Shown here: in pieces, positions 1 to 8,749 of the stretch
Position numbering within the stretch: the first letter of the stretch is position 1
Layout of the letters: each line of letters starts with the position of its first letter
Assembly: GCF_048820915.1 (NCBI RefSeq)
Contig: NZ_JBMERR010000016.1
Location: 1 to 64,000, forward strand
DNA: 64,000 bases
Reading direction: 5' to 3'
DNA from: Cribrihabitans_A pelagius
GTDB taxonomy: Bacteria > Pseudomonadota > Alphaproteobacteria > Rhodobacterales > Rhodobacteraceae
Notes under the pieces: generated by a model
What the model was told of the DNA's origin: nothing
Databases searched by the model: none
The model's input: only the letters and a program-made list of their open reading frames with translations
Position numbers and translations under genes: made by a program

Positions 1-10
1 TTCGCGAATG

Positions 11-240
11 ACATTCTGGCTGGTCAGCTCCCGGACGCCATCAGGAAGCGGAAACACCGACTTCGTAGAGAACCAGGACCCCGAACGGCAATAGAACCCG
101 CACTTGACGATCCCGCAAACAGAGAACATTCTGGCTGGTCAGCTCCCGGACGCCATCAGGAAGCGGAAACACCGACTTCGTAGAGAACCAGGACCCCGAA
201 CGGCAATAGAACCCGCACTTGACGATCCCGCAAACAGAGA
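11..240. repeat. Perfect tandem duplication, 2 x 115 bp
   Basis: Two adjacent copies of the same 115-base unit lie at 11-125 and 126-240, with no difference between them that I can see by eye. The right end of copy 2 coincides exactly with the point where the neighbouring IS3-type OrfB relic loses similarity (240/241). On the minus strand, copy 1 keeps one frame open to the window edge (ending FPLPDGVRELTSQNVIRE), so the unit may be the internally duplicated end of an interrupted gene. The unit length is not a multiple of three, so the duplication shifts that frame. I do not recognise the peptide. Confidence 0.9.
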
Positions 241-468
241 GCGCTTATGGTTCAAAGGCGCGCGCCCTGCGGTCCTGAGTTCCCGGTTCAGAACTGCCGT
301 GATCCGGCGGCAGCCATGGGTCGGGCGCTTTGCCGCCAGCCGTCCGATGCGCGGCAACACCGCCGCGTCTTGAGCTTTATGATAGCTCCGGCGCGGCTTC
401 GCGCTCCCACTCAGCCGTTCGTGCAGGATCGAGCGGGACGCGCCCAGAGTTTCGGCGACGGCTTTCAT
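241..468 (-). pseudogene. IS3-family transposase OrfB, N-terminal relic
   Basis: The reading starts MKAVAETLGASRSILHERL and continues through YHKAQDAAVLPRI and CRRITAVLNREL to NHKR. This is the helix-turn-helix start of an IS3-group OrfB (DDE transposase). The family protein is normally about 280 residues, but only about 76 remain. At 240/241 the frame runs into the 115-bp tandem repeat, so the whole catalytic core is missing. Its ATG overlaps the OrfA stop as ATGA, as in intact elements of this kind. It cannot encode an active transposase. The family call rests on remembered similarity, not on a search. Confidence 0.8.
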
Positions 469-852
469 GGCAAATTGTCCCGTTTCAGCGACTGCGCAAG
501 CAAGGCCGTTTCTTTTGACCGTGACTTGTCGAGCGCTTCCTTCAGGATCTCCACTTCAAGCGTCTTGCGCCGGAGCGGGTGTTCAAGCTCCCGGATGCGC
601 GCCTCCATATCCCGCACCGTCTTGTTGGCCCCTCTCGGCAGATTTGGCTTTGCCAAATCGCCTGCCGGTCTGCGGGTGACACTGTCGTCTCCCGTCACGG
701 CGATACTGCCCCCTTCGAGCATCAGTTTGCGCCAGCGATACAGCAGATTGGCCGCCACGCCATTGCGACGCGCAACGGCGGAAATGCTCTCCCCCATACT
801 AGGTCTCTTCCACGACCCGCAGCTTCTCAGCCGCAGGCCAGCGCGGGGGTAA
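465..852 (-). pseudogene. IS3-family OrfA, frameshifted relic
   Basis: The C-terminal half reads ARRNGVAANLLYRWRKLMLEGG followed by MEARIRELE and KTLEVEILKEALDKSRSK, the HTH and leucine-zipper signature of IS3-group OrfA. Upstream, RWPAAEKLRVVEET is in another frame and ends at a TAG at 799-801, so the gene has a frameshift and a stop. About 18 residues beginning at RRPAGDLAKPNL interrupt the usual spacing before the zipper, which looks like a small insertion. The normal start codon is not visible. With the OrfB relic this is a dead element, and I could not define terminal inverted repeats. Confidence 0.75.
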
Positions 853-1461
853 TTTAACGGCACTACAGAGGCCAGCCCTGGCTCCGGCTGCGCTTCATCG
901 AACACGAGCACCAGGCCTCCGCGATCCAGCACGGCCGATACCCAGGTCCACACCCATGGCGGCGACTGCGCCGGGTACCGCTGCCAGACCTGGATGATCG
1001 TCAGTGCGCTGTCGCTCGCGAGGCCCGCCTGGCTGCGGCTGGACTACGAGGTGGTAGTGGCAGCCGGTCACGGCACGAACGCGGAATGCCGCCGCGGCGG
1101 CATGGAGTGGGTCATCCGCGAGGTGCCATTCTCCTATTTCGGCCAAGCCAAGGCGCCGCATCCCGAGCAGGAGCCGAGCCAGCCGCGCATCGCGGCCACG
1201 GTGCTGAACCGGCTCGGAGTGGAACCCGCGCCTCACATGCGAACGGCCTTCCTCCAATCCCGCGCCCTGCGCAGTCACCGGGCAGCACCCGCACCCGCTG
1301 CCCCGGCCTCCCTCCGCTACTTTCTGACTCGAAATACCCTGGGGGTGAGCGCCGAAGGCGCGAGGGGGCAAAGCCCCCGTTTCTGCCGCGGCGCCCACCG
1401 CCGCGACCCAGCACCGCAAAGCCCTCTTTCCTGCGGGCAAAAATCCCGCCATAAGGCTTGC
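853..1461. other. Gene-free stretch left of hisF, with one copy of an intergenic repeat
   Basis: About 600 bases carry no gene I can support. A plus-strand frame in phase with hisF stays open across most of it, but its composition (Arg, Ala, Pro and Ser rich) and lack of family resemblance argue against a fusion. A minus-strand stretch with protein-like composition (VWQRYPAQSPPWVWTWVSAV) may be a gene relic. At 1318-1378, in minus orientation, lies a hairpin (1364-1378) followed by a conserved tail ending near GTCAGAAAG. Related copies are at 46935, 62670 and 62792. Confidence 0.5.
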
Positions 1462-2223
1462 ATGCTGAAGACCCGTATCATTCCCTGTCTCGATGTCGCC
1501 GATGGCCGCGTGGTCAAGGGCGTCAATTTTGTCGGCCTGCGCGATGCCGGTGACCCGGTAGAATCCGCCAAGGCCTATGACGCCGCGGGCGCGGACGAGA
1601 TCTGCTTTCTCGACATCCACGCCACCCATGAAAACCGCGGCACCATGTTCGACGTGGTGCGCCGCACTGCCGAGCAATGCTTCGTGCCGTTGACCGTGGG
1701 CGGCGGGGTGCGCAGCAAGGAAGACGTGCGCGCGCTGTTGCTGGCTGGGGCCGACAAGGTCTCGTTCAACTCCGCCGCGGTCGCCAACCCGGAAGTCATT
1801 GCCGAAGCCGCGGCACAGTTCGGCAGCCAGTGCATTGTCTGCGCCATTGACGCCAAGACGGTCTCCCCCGGCAAGTGGGAGATTTTCACCCATGGCGGCC
1901 GCAAGCCCACCGGCATCGACGCGGTGGAGTTCGCGCGGCTGGTTGCGGCCAAGGGCGCCGGGGAGATCCTGCTCACCTCGATGGACCGGGACGGCACCAA
2001 ATCGGGCTTCAACCTGCCGCTCACCCGGGCGATCTCGGACACGGTGGACGTGCCGGTGATTGCCTCCGGCGGGGTCGGCACGCTGGATCACCTGGTCGAG
2101 GGCGTGACCGAAGGCGGCGCCAGCGCGGTGCTGGCAGCGTCAATTTTCCACTTCGGCGAATACAGCATCCAGGAAGCCAAACAGCACATGGCCGCGGCCG
2201 GCATCCCGATGAGGCTGCAATGA
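1462..2223 (+). CDS. hisF: Imidazole glycerol phosphate synthase, cyclase subunit HisF
   Basis: HisF takes ammonia released by the glutaminase HisH and cyclises PRFAR to imidazole glycerol phosphate and AICAR, the branch step linking histidine to purine synthesis in the cytosol. The 253-residue product has the usual family length and TIM-barrel motifs: MLKTRIIPCLDV with catalytic Asp11, CAIDAK with the second catalytic Asp near 130, and phosphate loops GGGVRS and ASGGVGT. The ATG at 1462 matches the family N-terminus and is preceded by TAAGG, so the open frame upstream is ignored. hisE overlaps its stop as ATGA, giving translational coupling. HisH and HisA are not to the left here, where IS remains intervene. 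Confidence 0.97.
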   Translation: MLKTRIIPCLDVADGRVVKGVNFVGLRDAGDPVESAKAYDAAGADEICFLDIHATHENRGTMFDVVRRTAEQCFVPLTVGGGVRSKEDVRALLLAGADKVSFNSAAVANPEVIAEAAAQFGSQCIVCAIDAKTVSPGKWEIFTHGGRKPTGIDAVEFARLVAAKGAGEILLTSMDRDGTKSGFNLPLTRAISDTVDVPVIASGGVGTLDHLVEGVTEGGASAVLAASIFHFGEYSIQEAKQHMAAAGIPMRLQ

Positions 2224-2537
2224 GCGTGCTGGAGCAATTGGAAGCCACCATCCTGTCCCGCAAGGGCGCCGATCCCGGGAGCAGCTGGACAGCCAAGCTG
2301 CTCGCCAAGGGCCCCGAGAAATGCGCCGAGAAATTCGGCGAGGAAGCGGTGGAAGCGATCATCGAAGCGGTGAAGGGCGACCGGGAGAAGCTCGCCTCCG
2401 AAGGCGCTGACGTGCTGTATCATTTCCTAGTGATGCTGGCCGCACGCGATGTGGCGCTTGCGGACGTGCTCGCCGTTCTGGCCGAGCGCCAGGGCCTGAG
2501 CGGCATCGCAGAGAAAGCTGCCCGCAGCAAGGGCTGA
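2220..2537 (+). CDS. hisE: Phosphoribosyl-ATP pyrophosphatase HisE
   Basis: HisE removes pyrophosphate from phosphoribosyl-ATP, the second step of histidine synthesis. The product is 105 residues, a normal length for a stand-alone HisE not fused to HisI. It is an all-helical MazG-like protein whose metal-binding helix is visible as EKFGEEAVEAIIEA (about residues 40-53) with the paired SEGADVLYHFLVML helix after it. The ATG lies inside the hisF stop region (ATGA), so the two are surely cotranscribed. Nothing is seen between its stop and the next convergent gene that would extend the operon. Confidence 0.96.
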   Translation: MSVLEQLEATILSRKGADPGSSWTAKLLAKGPEKCAEKFGEEAVEAIIEAVKGDREKLASEGADVLYHFLVMLAARDVALADVLAVLAERQGLSGIAEKAARSKG

Positions 2538-2921
2538 CCGCCTCCTGGGCTGCTGCCCCCCGCAATGGCCGGCCAGCCTTCGCCACCTCCCCCGATACGG
2601 CGGGCGCGCTCCCGCCCCGGCGCAATGCGTCTGCCTGCGGCAGCCACATCCGCGGCCGCGTTGGGCCCGGCGCCGCGCGAAACGCGCAGCGGGCGCCCTG
2701 CAACCCGCGCGTCAAGGAAGGCGCAGCCTCCGCGCCTCAGGCGCGGCTTGCCCTTGACGCGCATCCTTCAAGACACAATGGACACAGCGCTTTCGGGCAC
2801 ACCTGCCCCTCAAGCGCCTCTCAGCAATTTCCCTCCCGCCGCGCAGCGGCGCCCGGCCCGACCGGGAAGGTCCTCCGCCGGGAGGGCGCCGCGAGGGCGG
2901 GAGTGCTTCCCTCCCCGCGCT
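2538..2921. other. Intergenic, no gene seen
   Basis: This lies between the convergent ends of hisE and the CoA-binding protein gene. Frames are open on both strands only because of the very high GC content. Their translations are Arg, Pro and Ala rich and match no family I know. Two stretches are rich in short GC inverted repeats (around 2690-2760 and 2840-2900), which could help end transcription from either side, but neither has a clear T run. Confidence 0.5.
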
Positions 2922-3392
2922 TCAGAGTTTTGAGGAGATGATGCCGGTGGCGAAACCGCCCATGCGCAATTCTCCGAACAGGCGCTGGTATTCGATCTTG
3001 GGGCAGCGGTTCTGGATCACCGTGACGCCACGCGCCTTGGCCTTGGCGGCGGCTTCGGCGTGTTCCACCCCGATCTGCATCCAGATGGTCTGCAGCTCCG
3101 GGAAGACCTCGAGCGCTTCATCGACGATGGCGGGCACGGCTTCGGAGCGGCGGAAGATGTCGACCATGCCGACCGGCCCCTCGATCTCCGAGAGGCTTGC
3201 GCGCACGGTTTCGCCAAACAGCGGCTTGCCCGCGTGGCCGGGGTTGACCGGGATCACCCGGAACCCCTTGAGGCTCAGGTAGCGCGCCACATAATAGCTG
3301 GGCCGCACCGGGTTCATTGACACGCCAACCACCGCCACCGTGCGGGTGCGCTGGAGGATCGATTTCAGAAGATCGTCGCTGTAATCCGTCAT
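2922..3392 (-). CDS. CoA-binding domain protein (YccU type)
   Basis: This is a 156-residue single-domain protein with a Rossmann-type nucleotide fold. The N-terminal segment RTVAVVGVSMNPVRPSYYV is the CoA_binding family signature, followed by GFRVIPVNPGHAG and the later IWMQIGVEH and NRCPKIEYQRL motifs typical of the COG1832 group. Members resemble the CoA-binding half of succinyl-CoA synthetase alpha but lack the catalytic domain, and their role is unknown. The start MTDYSDDLL at 3392 is preferred over an upstream in-frame start because it matches the family N-terminus. It appears monocistronic. Confidence 0.88.
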   Translation of the reverse strand: MTDYSDDLLKSILQRTRTVAVVGVSMNPVRPSYYVARYLSLKGFRVIPVNPGHAGKPLFGETVRASLSEIEGPVGMVDIFRRSEAVPAIVDEALEVFPELQTIWMQIGVEHAEAAAKAKARGVTVIQNRCPKIEYQRLFGELRMGGFATGIISSKL

Positions 3393-3577
3393 GGGCGAGA
3401 GCCTAGCCGCGCCGTGCGGGCTGGCAAAGCGGGAAGACCGGCCGCCACAAAGAAAAATGCGCCCGGGCATTAAGCCGGGCGCAAGTTATGGAACGAGGGA
3501 CAGTGAAAAAGATCTGCGGTGGTTCCATACCGCAGTCACTATTGAATATGCGCCACAGTTGAGAAAATAAAAGCCCC

Positions 3578-3595
3578 CCTCACGAGAATGTGAGG
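3578..3595 (-). terminator. Hairpin after the YHS gene, possible weak terminator
   Basis: CCTCAC at 3578-3583 pairs with GTGAGG at 3590-3595. Read leftward it is about 20 bases past the YHS gene stop and is followed by a GC run and then CTTTTATTTTC. The stem is only 6 bp, so termination is uncertain. A second small hairpin at 3514-3535 (CTGCGGT with ACCGCAG) lies further downstream. Confidence 0.35.
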
Positions 3596-3614
3596 TGACG
3601 TGCCGGTCAGCACC

Positions 3615-4073
3615 TCATTTCCGCAGAATCGCAGGCCAATACGCTGCTGCCTCGGCGATCAGCGGCGCGGTATTCCCACGCCAGCGGCTGGCGGCGGCAG
3701 GGTTGTTCAATAGATACAGCTCGCCGCCGACGATGGACCAGACCTGCGGGTCGCCGCGCCGCAAATGGCCTTGCGACAAGGAATAGGCGCAATACCCGCC
3801 AAAGGCCGGGGCGTAGGCGCGGGGGTTGGCCTCGAACAACGCCTGGTTGCGCGCAGAGGAGAAGCGCCAGACCACGCCCTTCCACATCACCGCATGAAGG
3901 CGGCGGCCGGGCCGGGCCTCGCCGCGCTCGAAGAAGGCCACCGCGTCATAGCCGCCGATCGCCACGCCTTCGCGCGCGGAATACACCGGAACCAAATCGG
4001 CCTCCGCCCCGGAACGCTCCGGAACGGCAAGTCCTATCAGGGCAAAAGCCAGCAGCAGCGGGCGCAGGATCAC
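3615..4073 (-). CDS. Exported YHS-domain protein
   Basis: The product is about 152 residues from a GTG at 4073, chosen because GGAG lies six bases upstream and the result begins with a clear signal peptide (ILRPLLLAFALIGLAVPERSGA). The mature part holds a YHS-type domain: GVAIGGYDAVAFFERG, a Trp-rich strand VMWKGVVWRF, then NPRAYAPAFGGYCAYSLSQG. YHS domains are small, often metal-associated modules, and this subclass is a conserved periplasmic protein of unknown function. There is no operon partner, since rlmB lies 120 bases upstream on the same strand. Confidence 0.8.
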   Translation of the reverse strand: MILRPLLLAFALIGLAVPERSGAEADLVPVYSAREGVAIGGYDAVAFFERGEARPGRRLHAVMWKGVVWRFSSARNQALFEANPRAYAPAFGGYCAYSLSQGHLRRGDPQVWSIVGGELYLLNNPAAASRWRGNTAPLIAEAAAYWPAILRK

Positions 4074-4193
4074 GTCTTTCTCCGTCACATCATCGTCAAG
4101 CCAGACAAATGTGCCGCAAGCCCCGAGCAATGCAAAGGCCGCATACGCAGATGTGAACCTGCCGTGACGGGCCGCGAGCCTGCGCAGTTACCC

Positions 4194-4970
4194 TCAGCGC
4201 GCGCGGGAAGCGTAGAGCGCGATTGCGGCGGCGTTGGAGACATTGAGCGAGCCGAAACCGCCTGCCGCATCAATCCTGACGAGCCGGTCCACGGTCTCCT
4301 TGGTCTTCTGCCTGAGCCCCGGTCCCTCGGCGCCGAGCACCAGCGCGACGGGCCGGTCCTTGCGGCCCTCCACGGCGCTTTCGATGGTGTCCTCGGCTTC
4401 GCCGTCCAGGCCCAGCACCAGGAAGCCCATGGCCTGCAGCTCGGTGATGGTATCGGCCAGGTTGCGCATGCGCAGGTAGGGCTGGCGCTCCAGCGCGCCG
4501 CTGGCGGTTTTGGCAAGCGCGCCGGTTTCGGGGGCAGAATGATGGCGGGTGCCGATCACCGCGCTGGCGCCCAGCACCTCGGCCGAGCGCAGGATGGCGC
4601 CGACGTTATGCGGGTCGGTCACCCGGTCCAGGAGCAGCACCCGCGGCGCTTCGGCGCCAATGCAGTTCTCGGCCAGCCCGCCCCAGTTCAAGGGCTTCAC
4701 TTCCAGCGCCGCGCCCTGATGCACGGACTGCGGATCGATCGGCGGATTGAACTTGCGCGGGTCGATGACCTCGGCCTCGATACCGGCCTGAGCAATGGCG
4801 TCGGCAAGCTTGGCCTCGGCGTTCATCGTCACCATCAGGCGCAGTTTTTCGCGCCGCGGGTTGACCAGCGCATCGCGCACCGCATGCAGCCCGAACAGCC
4901 ACACGGTTTCGGCTGATGCGGTCTTGCGGGCCTGTTCCTTTTCGACGACCCACTTGGGTTTTTTCGGCAT
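4194..4970 (-). CDS. rlmB: 23S rRNA (guanosine-2'-O-)-methyltransferase RlmB-like (SpoU/TrmH family)
   Basis: A 258-residue SPOUT-class methyltransferase expected to transfer a methyl group from SAM to the 2'-O of a 23S rRNA guanosine (G2251 in E. coli). The N-terminal substrate-binding domain (VWLFGLHAVRDALVN) is followed by the knotted catalytic domain with its three motifs: NVGAILRSAEVLGA, LVLGAEGPGLR and LNVSNAAAIALY. The ATG at 4970 follows GGAGAG. It is divergent from tRNA-Tyr, and the 120-bp gap between them must hold both promoters. The exact target (RlmB or another TrmH-type site) cannot be fixed from sequence alone. Confidence 0.92.
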   Translation of the reverse strand: MPKKPKWVVEKEQARKTASAETVWLFGLHAVRDALVNPRREKLRLMVTMNAEAKLADAIAQAGIEAEVIDPRKFNPPIDPQSVHQGAALEVKPLNWGGLAENCIGAEAPRVLLLDRVTDPHNVGAILRSAEVLGASAVIGTRHHSAPETGALAKTASGALERQPYLRMRNLADTITELQAMGFLVLGLDGEAEDTIESAVEGRKDRPVALVLGAEGPGLRQKTKETVDRLVRIDAAGGFGSLNVSNAAAIALYASRAR

Positions 4971-5090
4971 TGCGCTCTCCGGCAGAAAGAATTCAGGGGC
5001 GAGGGAAAAAACTTGCGATTTTCCGGTTGACGCCCGTTTGGGCTGCTAGTAATCACGCCTCCACATCAGGTGCAACACGCAACTGACAGT

Positions 5091-5174
5091 GGGCGACAGG
5101 CCGCAAGGTGTGGCAGGGGACTGTAACTCCCTCGCGGAGACGCACGCTTGGTTCGATTCCAAGGTCGCCCACCA
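5091..5174 (+). tRNA. tRNA-Tyr (anticodon GTA)
   Basis: The acceptor stem GGGCGAC pairs with GTCGCCC, followed by discriminator A and an encoded CCA (5172-5174). The anticodon loop is CTGTAAC with anticodon GTA, on stem GGGGA/TCCCT. A long variable arm (CGCG GAGA CGC) is present, as expected for bacterial tRNA-Tyr. The T arm is CTTGG-TTCGATT-CCAAG. Confidence 0.97.
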
Positions 5175-5305
5175 TCTTCCCCTTTTATGATGGTTGGATG
5201 CTGGTGGTTGAGCCGCAGGGCTGTCACATGCGCTGACGCTGCGCGCGCGGCCAAGGCCCGCATAGGAATGCGGGCCAGACCATTGTTTCCAAATATTTTT
5301 CTGGC

Positions 5306-5824
5306 TCAGGCGGTTTCTGCGACAGCTCTCTCCGCCCAGGCGGCCAGCGCCTCCAGTTCGACGGGCGCGGCCTTGGCCATGCCGTCTGCAAATTCCTGAA
5401 ACGCCTCCAGGTTCAGCTTGTTGACGCCGGAGATCACCGGGATTCCCAGCGCCAGCGCCTCGCCGATCACCGGTCTCAGGCCCCGTCCTGCGGCCTCGTG
5501 CTTGCCGAACTTGTTGACGATCAGCAGCTGTGGCGGCGGGCTCTCGTGCAGCGAGGCAGTCACCTGCGCCACCGCCTGTTCCAGCGCCTCCGGGTTCAGC
5601 CGGCAGCCTCGCGCGCCGGGGCCGAGCGATTGCGAAATGCGGATGTTCTCCTGCCCTGGCAGCACCCGCACATCCATGTCGCAGAGCGCGTCGTCACGGC
5701 ATTCGGTGTTGGTCTGCACGATGCCCGCCAGGCGCACGCCGCGCGATTGCAGTTCAGCTGCCACATCGCTCAGCAGCCGGTCGGTGGCGCCGCGCGCTTC
5801 GGTTATCACATAGGACAGGTGCAT
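5306..5824 (-). CDS. DUF2478 family protein
   Basis: A 172-residue cytosolic protein with the DUF2478 layout. The N-terminal strand-helix segment LLSDVAAELQSRGVRLAGIVQ carries no classical P-loop, and the diagnostic C-terminal stretch is LLIVNKFGKHEAAGRGLRPVI. The family resembles the THEP1/MobB group of nucleotide-binding proteins and is often found near molybdate genes, but no molybdate gene is seen here. ATG at 5824 with AGGAGAG upstream. The nnrU-like gene lies 100 bases upstream on the same strand, so they could share a transcript. Function unknown. Confidence 0.8.
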   Translation of the reverse strand: MHLSYVITEARGATDRLLSDVAAELQSRGVRLAGIVQTNTECRDDALCDMDVRVLPGQENIRISQSLGPGARGCRLNPEALEQAVAQVTASLHESPPPQLLIVNKFGKHEAAGRGLRPVIGEALALGIPVISGVNKLNLEAFQEFADGMAKAAPVELEALAAWAERAVAETA

Positions 5825-5924
5825 GGGTCGTCTCTCCTGTAGTCATCGCGCCCGCCGGGAGGGTTTGAGCGGGGTGTGCCATTGGCCGGCAAAACGGCGC
5901 CGGGGTCAATCCCCCCTGCCCATT

Positions 5925-6587
5925 TCAGGGCAGAGGTGCGAGGCCAATCACCGGAGTATGCAGCGCCAGCAGCACCAGGAAAAGCCCTGCCGCCAACGCC
6001 GCCTGCAGGCCCGTGGGGCGCAGGCGGGCGGGGTGGAACCGCGCGGTATTGCGGCTGAGGCGCTGCCACTCCGCCTGCCCCATTTCGCGTTGCCTGCGCC
6101 GGTCTATCATCGCCATGCCAGCCAGTGCGAAGGCCGCAAAAATACCGAACAGCAGCACATGCGCCAGATCGCCATTGGCCAGAAGATGCGCCCCGGCCCA
6201 AAGTGCCATGGCTGCGAGCAGCGGGTGGCGGCTCGCAGCCAGCATCCCGGGCCGGGCCGGGCCAAAGCTGCGCGGGCCTGTGCCACCGAAGCTGAGCGGG
6301 TTCCGCCCCGTAAGGCCTGCCACCGCAAACAGGCAGGCAAAGGGCATCACTAGAAGCGGCACCCAGCGAAAGGCCTCCCACGGCGGCAGAACACCCGCAT
6401 AAGGCGCCCGCGCCGCGGCCCCGATCAGCCAGGCCAGAACCGCCAGCGACAGCAGGCTGTAGCCAAGGAAATAGCCCCCGCGCCCCAGCCGCGCCATCAG
6501 CCACGGGCGCAGCGGCGGGCGCACGGGGAAGGCGTGGCTTGCCAGAAACAGCAGCAAGGCTGCGGTGAATTCGAACCAGCCGCCCAT
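5925..6587 (-). CDS. NnrU family integral membrane protein
   Basis: This is a 220-residue membrane protein with about six hydrophobic segments, beginning GWFEFTAALLLFLASHAFPV, the typical NnrU start (an early SH after the first helix). Later come HPLLAAMALWAGAHLLANGD, the central NnrU signature resembling isoprenylcysteine methyltransferases, and a C-terminal helix. NnrU was named from denitrification loci, but many members sit apart from nitrogen-oxide genes, as here. The ATG at 6587 has AGGAGG at good spacing. No denitrification gene is visible in the window, so a role in nitric-oxide metabolism is not supported by context. Confidence 0.85.
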   Translation of the reverse strand: MGGWFEFTAALLLFLASHAFPVRPPLRPWLMARLGRGGYFLGYSLLSLAVLAWLIGAAARAPYAGVLPPWEAFRWVPLLVMPFACLFAVAGLTGRNPLSFGGTGPRSFGPARPGMLAASRHPLLAAMALWAGAHLLANGDLAHVLLFGIFAAFALAGMAMIDRRRQREMGQAEWQRLSRNTARFHPARLRPTGLQAALAAGLFLVLLALHTPVIGLAPLP

Positions 6588-6662
6588 GCGGGGCCTCCTG
6601 CCAATTGCTCGGTCTCAGATTCAGCTATAGCGGCTCCCTGGCAGGGAACTTTGCCCCAGATC

Positions 6663-6691
6663 AAAAAAGGGCGCCGCGGGGGCGCCCTTTT
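6663..6691 (-). terminator. Rho-independent terminator, betaine transporter operon (bidirectional form)
   Basis: GGGCGCC (6669-6675) pairs with GGCGCCC (6681-6687) around a five-base loop. Read leftward it is followed by six T, and read rightward by four T. It lies about 20 bases past the permease stop, so it should end the leftward ABC transporter transcript before nnrU. Confidence 0.85.
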
Positions 6692-6712
6692 CACTGGCAG
6701 GCCTTTGGGACC

Positions 6713-8749
6713 CTACAGCCCCAGGGCCTTGCGCCGCTCCTCGGCGAAGCCCTGCACCATGCGGTCTGCGATCAGCGCCAGGATCGCCATCGCCGCTCCG
6801 GCCGAGATACCCAGCCCCACATCCGCCTGCCCAAGCGCGAGATAGATCGATTGGCCGAGACCAGTGGTGCCGATCAGCGCCGCGATCACCAGCATCGCAA
6901 AGGCATAAAGGATGGTCTGGTTGAGCCCCAGCAGGATGGACGGCGCCGCATAAGGCGCGCGAACGTCCTTCAGCATCTGCCATTTGGTAGCACCCGCGGC
7001 AGTGGCAGCCTCGATCATTTCCTCGGGCGTGGCGGTCAGCCCGTGCCGTGTGTAGCGGATCATCGGCACGATGGCATAGGCGATGATCGCGAGGAAGGCC
7101 GAGAACTCGCCGATCTGGAACACCATCAGCACCGGGATCAGGAAAACGAACAGCGGGATCGTCTGCAGCATGTCGCAGACCGGCCGCACGATGCGCCAGG
7201 CCATGGGAGACACCGCGGACAGAAGCCCGATACCACCGCCCAGCACCGCGCAGGCAAAAACCGCAGCGCCCGACAGATACAGCGACAGCAGCGCCCGCTC
7301 CCACAGGCCAGAGACCAGGATGGAGCCGAGCAGGAGCACCGTCATCACCGCCAGGCCGCGCCCGCCCGCAACCCAGGCCAGCGCCCCCGCGCCCGCCAGC
7401 ACGAAGGGCCAGGGCAGCTGCGAGATGCCGGTCTCCAGCACCCCCGCCGCGATCAGCAGCAAAAGCCCCAGCGTCAAATGCCCCCGCCAGGCCAGCACCA
7501 CAGCGGCCAGGCCCCCGGCCGCAAACAGGGCAAGGCTCATCGCGGGCGTCCAGGAGAACCCCCAGGTGAAGGGCAGGACCGACTGATCAAGCCCAATGCG
7601 GAGCGGCAGAAGCACATAGAACATCACGCTGTTCTTCACCGCCGTGAGCGTGGCGGCATTGGCGCTGGTCCAGGCCGACAGCCCGGCGTCCACGTTGTCC
7701 GCCACAGGATCGAACAACGCATAGCGGCCCGGCGCCTGGACGCTGTCCCACAGCGCCAGCGCCGCCAGCAGACCTGCTCCAAGGATCACCCAGGCCACCC
7801 GGCGGTCATGGCGCGTGCGGCGGTCCTCGGTCAGCGTGCCGCTCATCCGGTCGATCAGGATGGCAAAGACCACGATCACCAGACCTGCCAGCAGGCTTTG
7901 ACCGAACTGCGCCTTGCGCATGGTCAGCAAGACTTCCCAGCCGATGTCGTCAAAGCCGCCGATGACCGCGGCAATGATCACCATCGACAGCGCCGCCATC
8001 AGGCACTGGTTCACACCGACCATGATCTGCTGCCCGGCCGAGGGGATCTCGCACTGGAACAGCTGCTGGAAGCGGGTGCCGCCGGCCATGACGGCGGCCT
8101 CCTTGATCTCCGGCTCGACCCGCTCCAGGCCCAGCAGCACATTGCGCGCCATCGGCGGCGCGGCATAGATGGCGGAGGCGATGAGCCCCACCACCGGGCC
8201 AAATCCGAACAGCACCAGCAACGGCGTGAGGTAAGCGAAAGTCGGCACCGTCTGCATCACGTCGAGCATCGCCTGCACCGGCTTGCGCAGGCGCGGCATT
8301 TCATTCGCGAGGATGCCAATGCCGCCGCCCAGGACCAGCGCCAGCGGCACCGAGACGGCGACCAGCGCCAGCGTGTTCATACTTTCAGGCCAATAGCCGG
8401 AGGCCAGCACGAAGCCCAGCCCGGCAACGGCCATAATTACCATCGGCAGGCCGCCCAGGATCCAGCCGAGCGCGGCGGTGGCGGCGATCAGGAGCGGCCA
8501 GGGCGTGTGGCTCAGCAGTGCATTGGCCCAGTCCATCGGATAGAACATCAGCGCCGAGAAGGCGCGCGCGGCGGGTTTGATCAGCGCCAGGAACCATTCC
8601 AGGCCCGCCCCCACCCAATCGGTCGCGGGCAGCACCCAGGCCGCGGGAAATTTCCACAGCCAGGGCGCCACGCCCTCAAGCGCCAGGCAGAGCGCGCCCG
8701 CAGTCACGGCCAGCAGCGCCGCCCATGCACCCTTGGTCAGCCCGGCCAT
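6713..8749 (-). CDS. proW: Quaternary-amine ABC transporter, fused double permease (ProW type)
   Basis: A 678-residue inner-membrane permease made of two tandem ProW-like halves. The first has the EAA-type loop region near AIYAAPPMARNVLLGLERV. The second repeats the pattern near AIVPMIRYTRHGLTATPEEM, with GLNQTILYAFAMLVIAALIG late in the protein. A usual ProW has one such domain, so this chain alone could form the translocation pore, and no second permease gene is present. It overlaps the ATPase stop by one base (TAATG) and is the last gene of the operon. The substrate is probably glycine betaine, proline betaine or choline, inferred from family only. Confidence 0.88.
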   Translation of the reverse strand: MAGLTKGAWAALLAVTAGALCLALEGVAPWLWKFPAAWVLPATDWVGAGLEWFLALIKPAARAFSALMFYPMDWANALLSHTPWPLLIAATAALGWILGGLPMVIMAVAGLGFVLASGYWPESMNTLALVAVSVPLALVLGGGIGILANEMPRLRKPVQAMLDVMQTVPTFAYLTPLLVLFGFGPVVGLIASAIYAAPPMARNVLLGLERVEPEIKEAAVMAGGTRFQQLFQCEIPSAGQQIMVGVNQCLMAALSMVIIAAVIGGFDDIGWEVLLTMRKAQFGQSLLAGLVIVVFAILIDRMSGTLTEDRRTRHDRRVAWVILGAGLLAALALWDSVQAPGRYALFDPVADNVDAGLSAWTSANAATLTAVKNSVMFYVLLPLRIGLDQSVLPFTWGFSWTPAMSLALFAAGGLAAVVLAWRGHLTLGLLLLIAAGVLETGISQLPWPFVLAGAGALAWVAGGRGLAVMTVLLLGSILVSGLWERALLSLYLSGAAVFACAVLGGGIGLLSAVSPMAWRIVRPVCDMLQTIPLFVFLIPVLMVFQIGEFSAFLAIIAYAIVPMIRYTRHGLTATPEEMIEAATAAGATKWQMLKDVRAPYAAPSILLGLNQTILYAFAMLVIAALIGTTGLGQSIYLALGQADVGLGISAGAAMAILALIADRMVQGFAEERRKALGL

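Noticed and set aside
994..1461. An in-frame N-terminal extension of HisF by about 150 residues
   Set aside because: HisF is complete from MLKTRIIPCLDV with its catalytic Asp11, and the upstream translation has no family resemblance and contains a repeat copy.
5925..6587. Considered part of a denitrification locus because of NnrU
   Set aside because: No nir, nor or nos gene is seen nearby; neighbours are a tRNA, DUF2478 and an ABC transporter.
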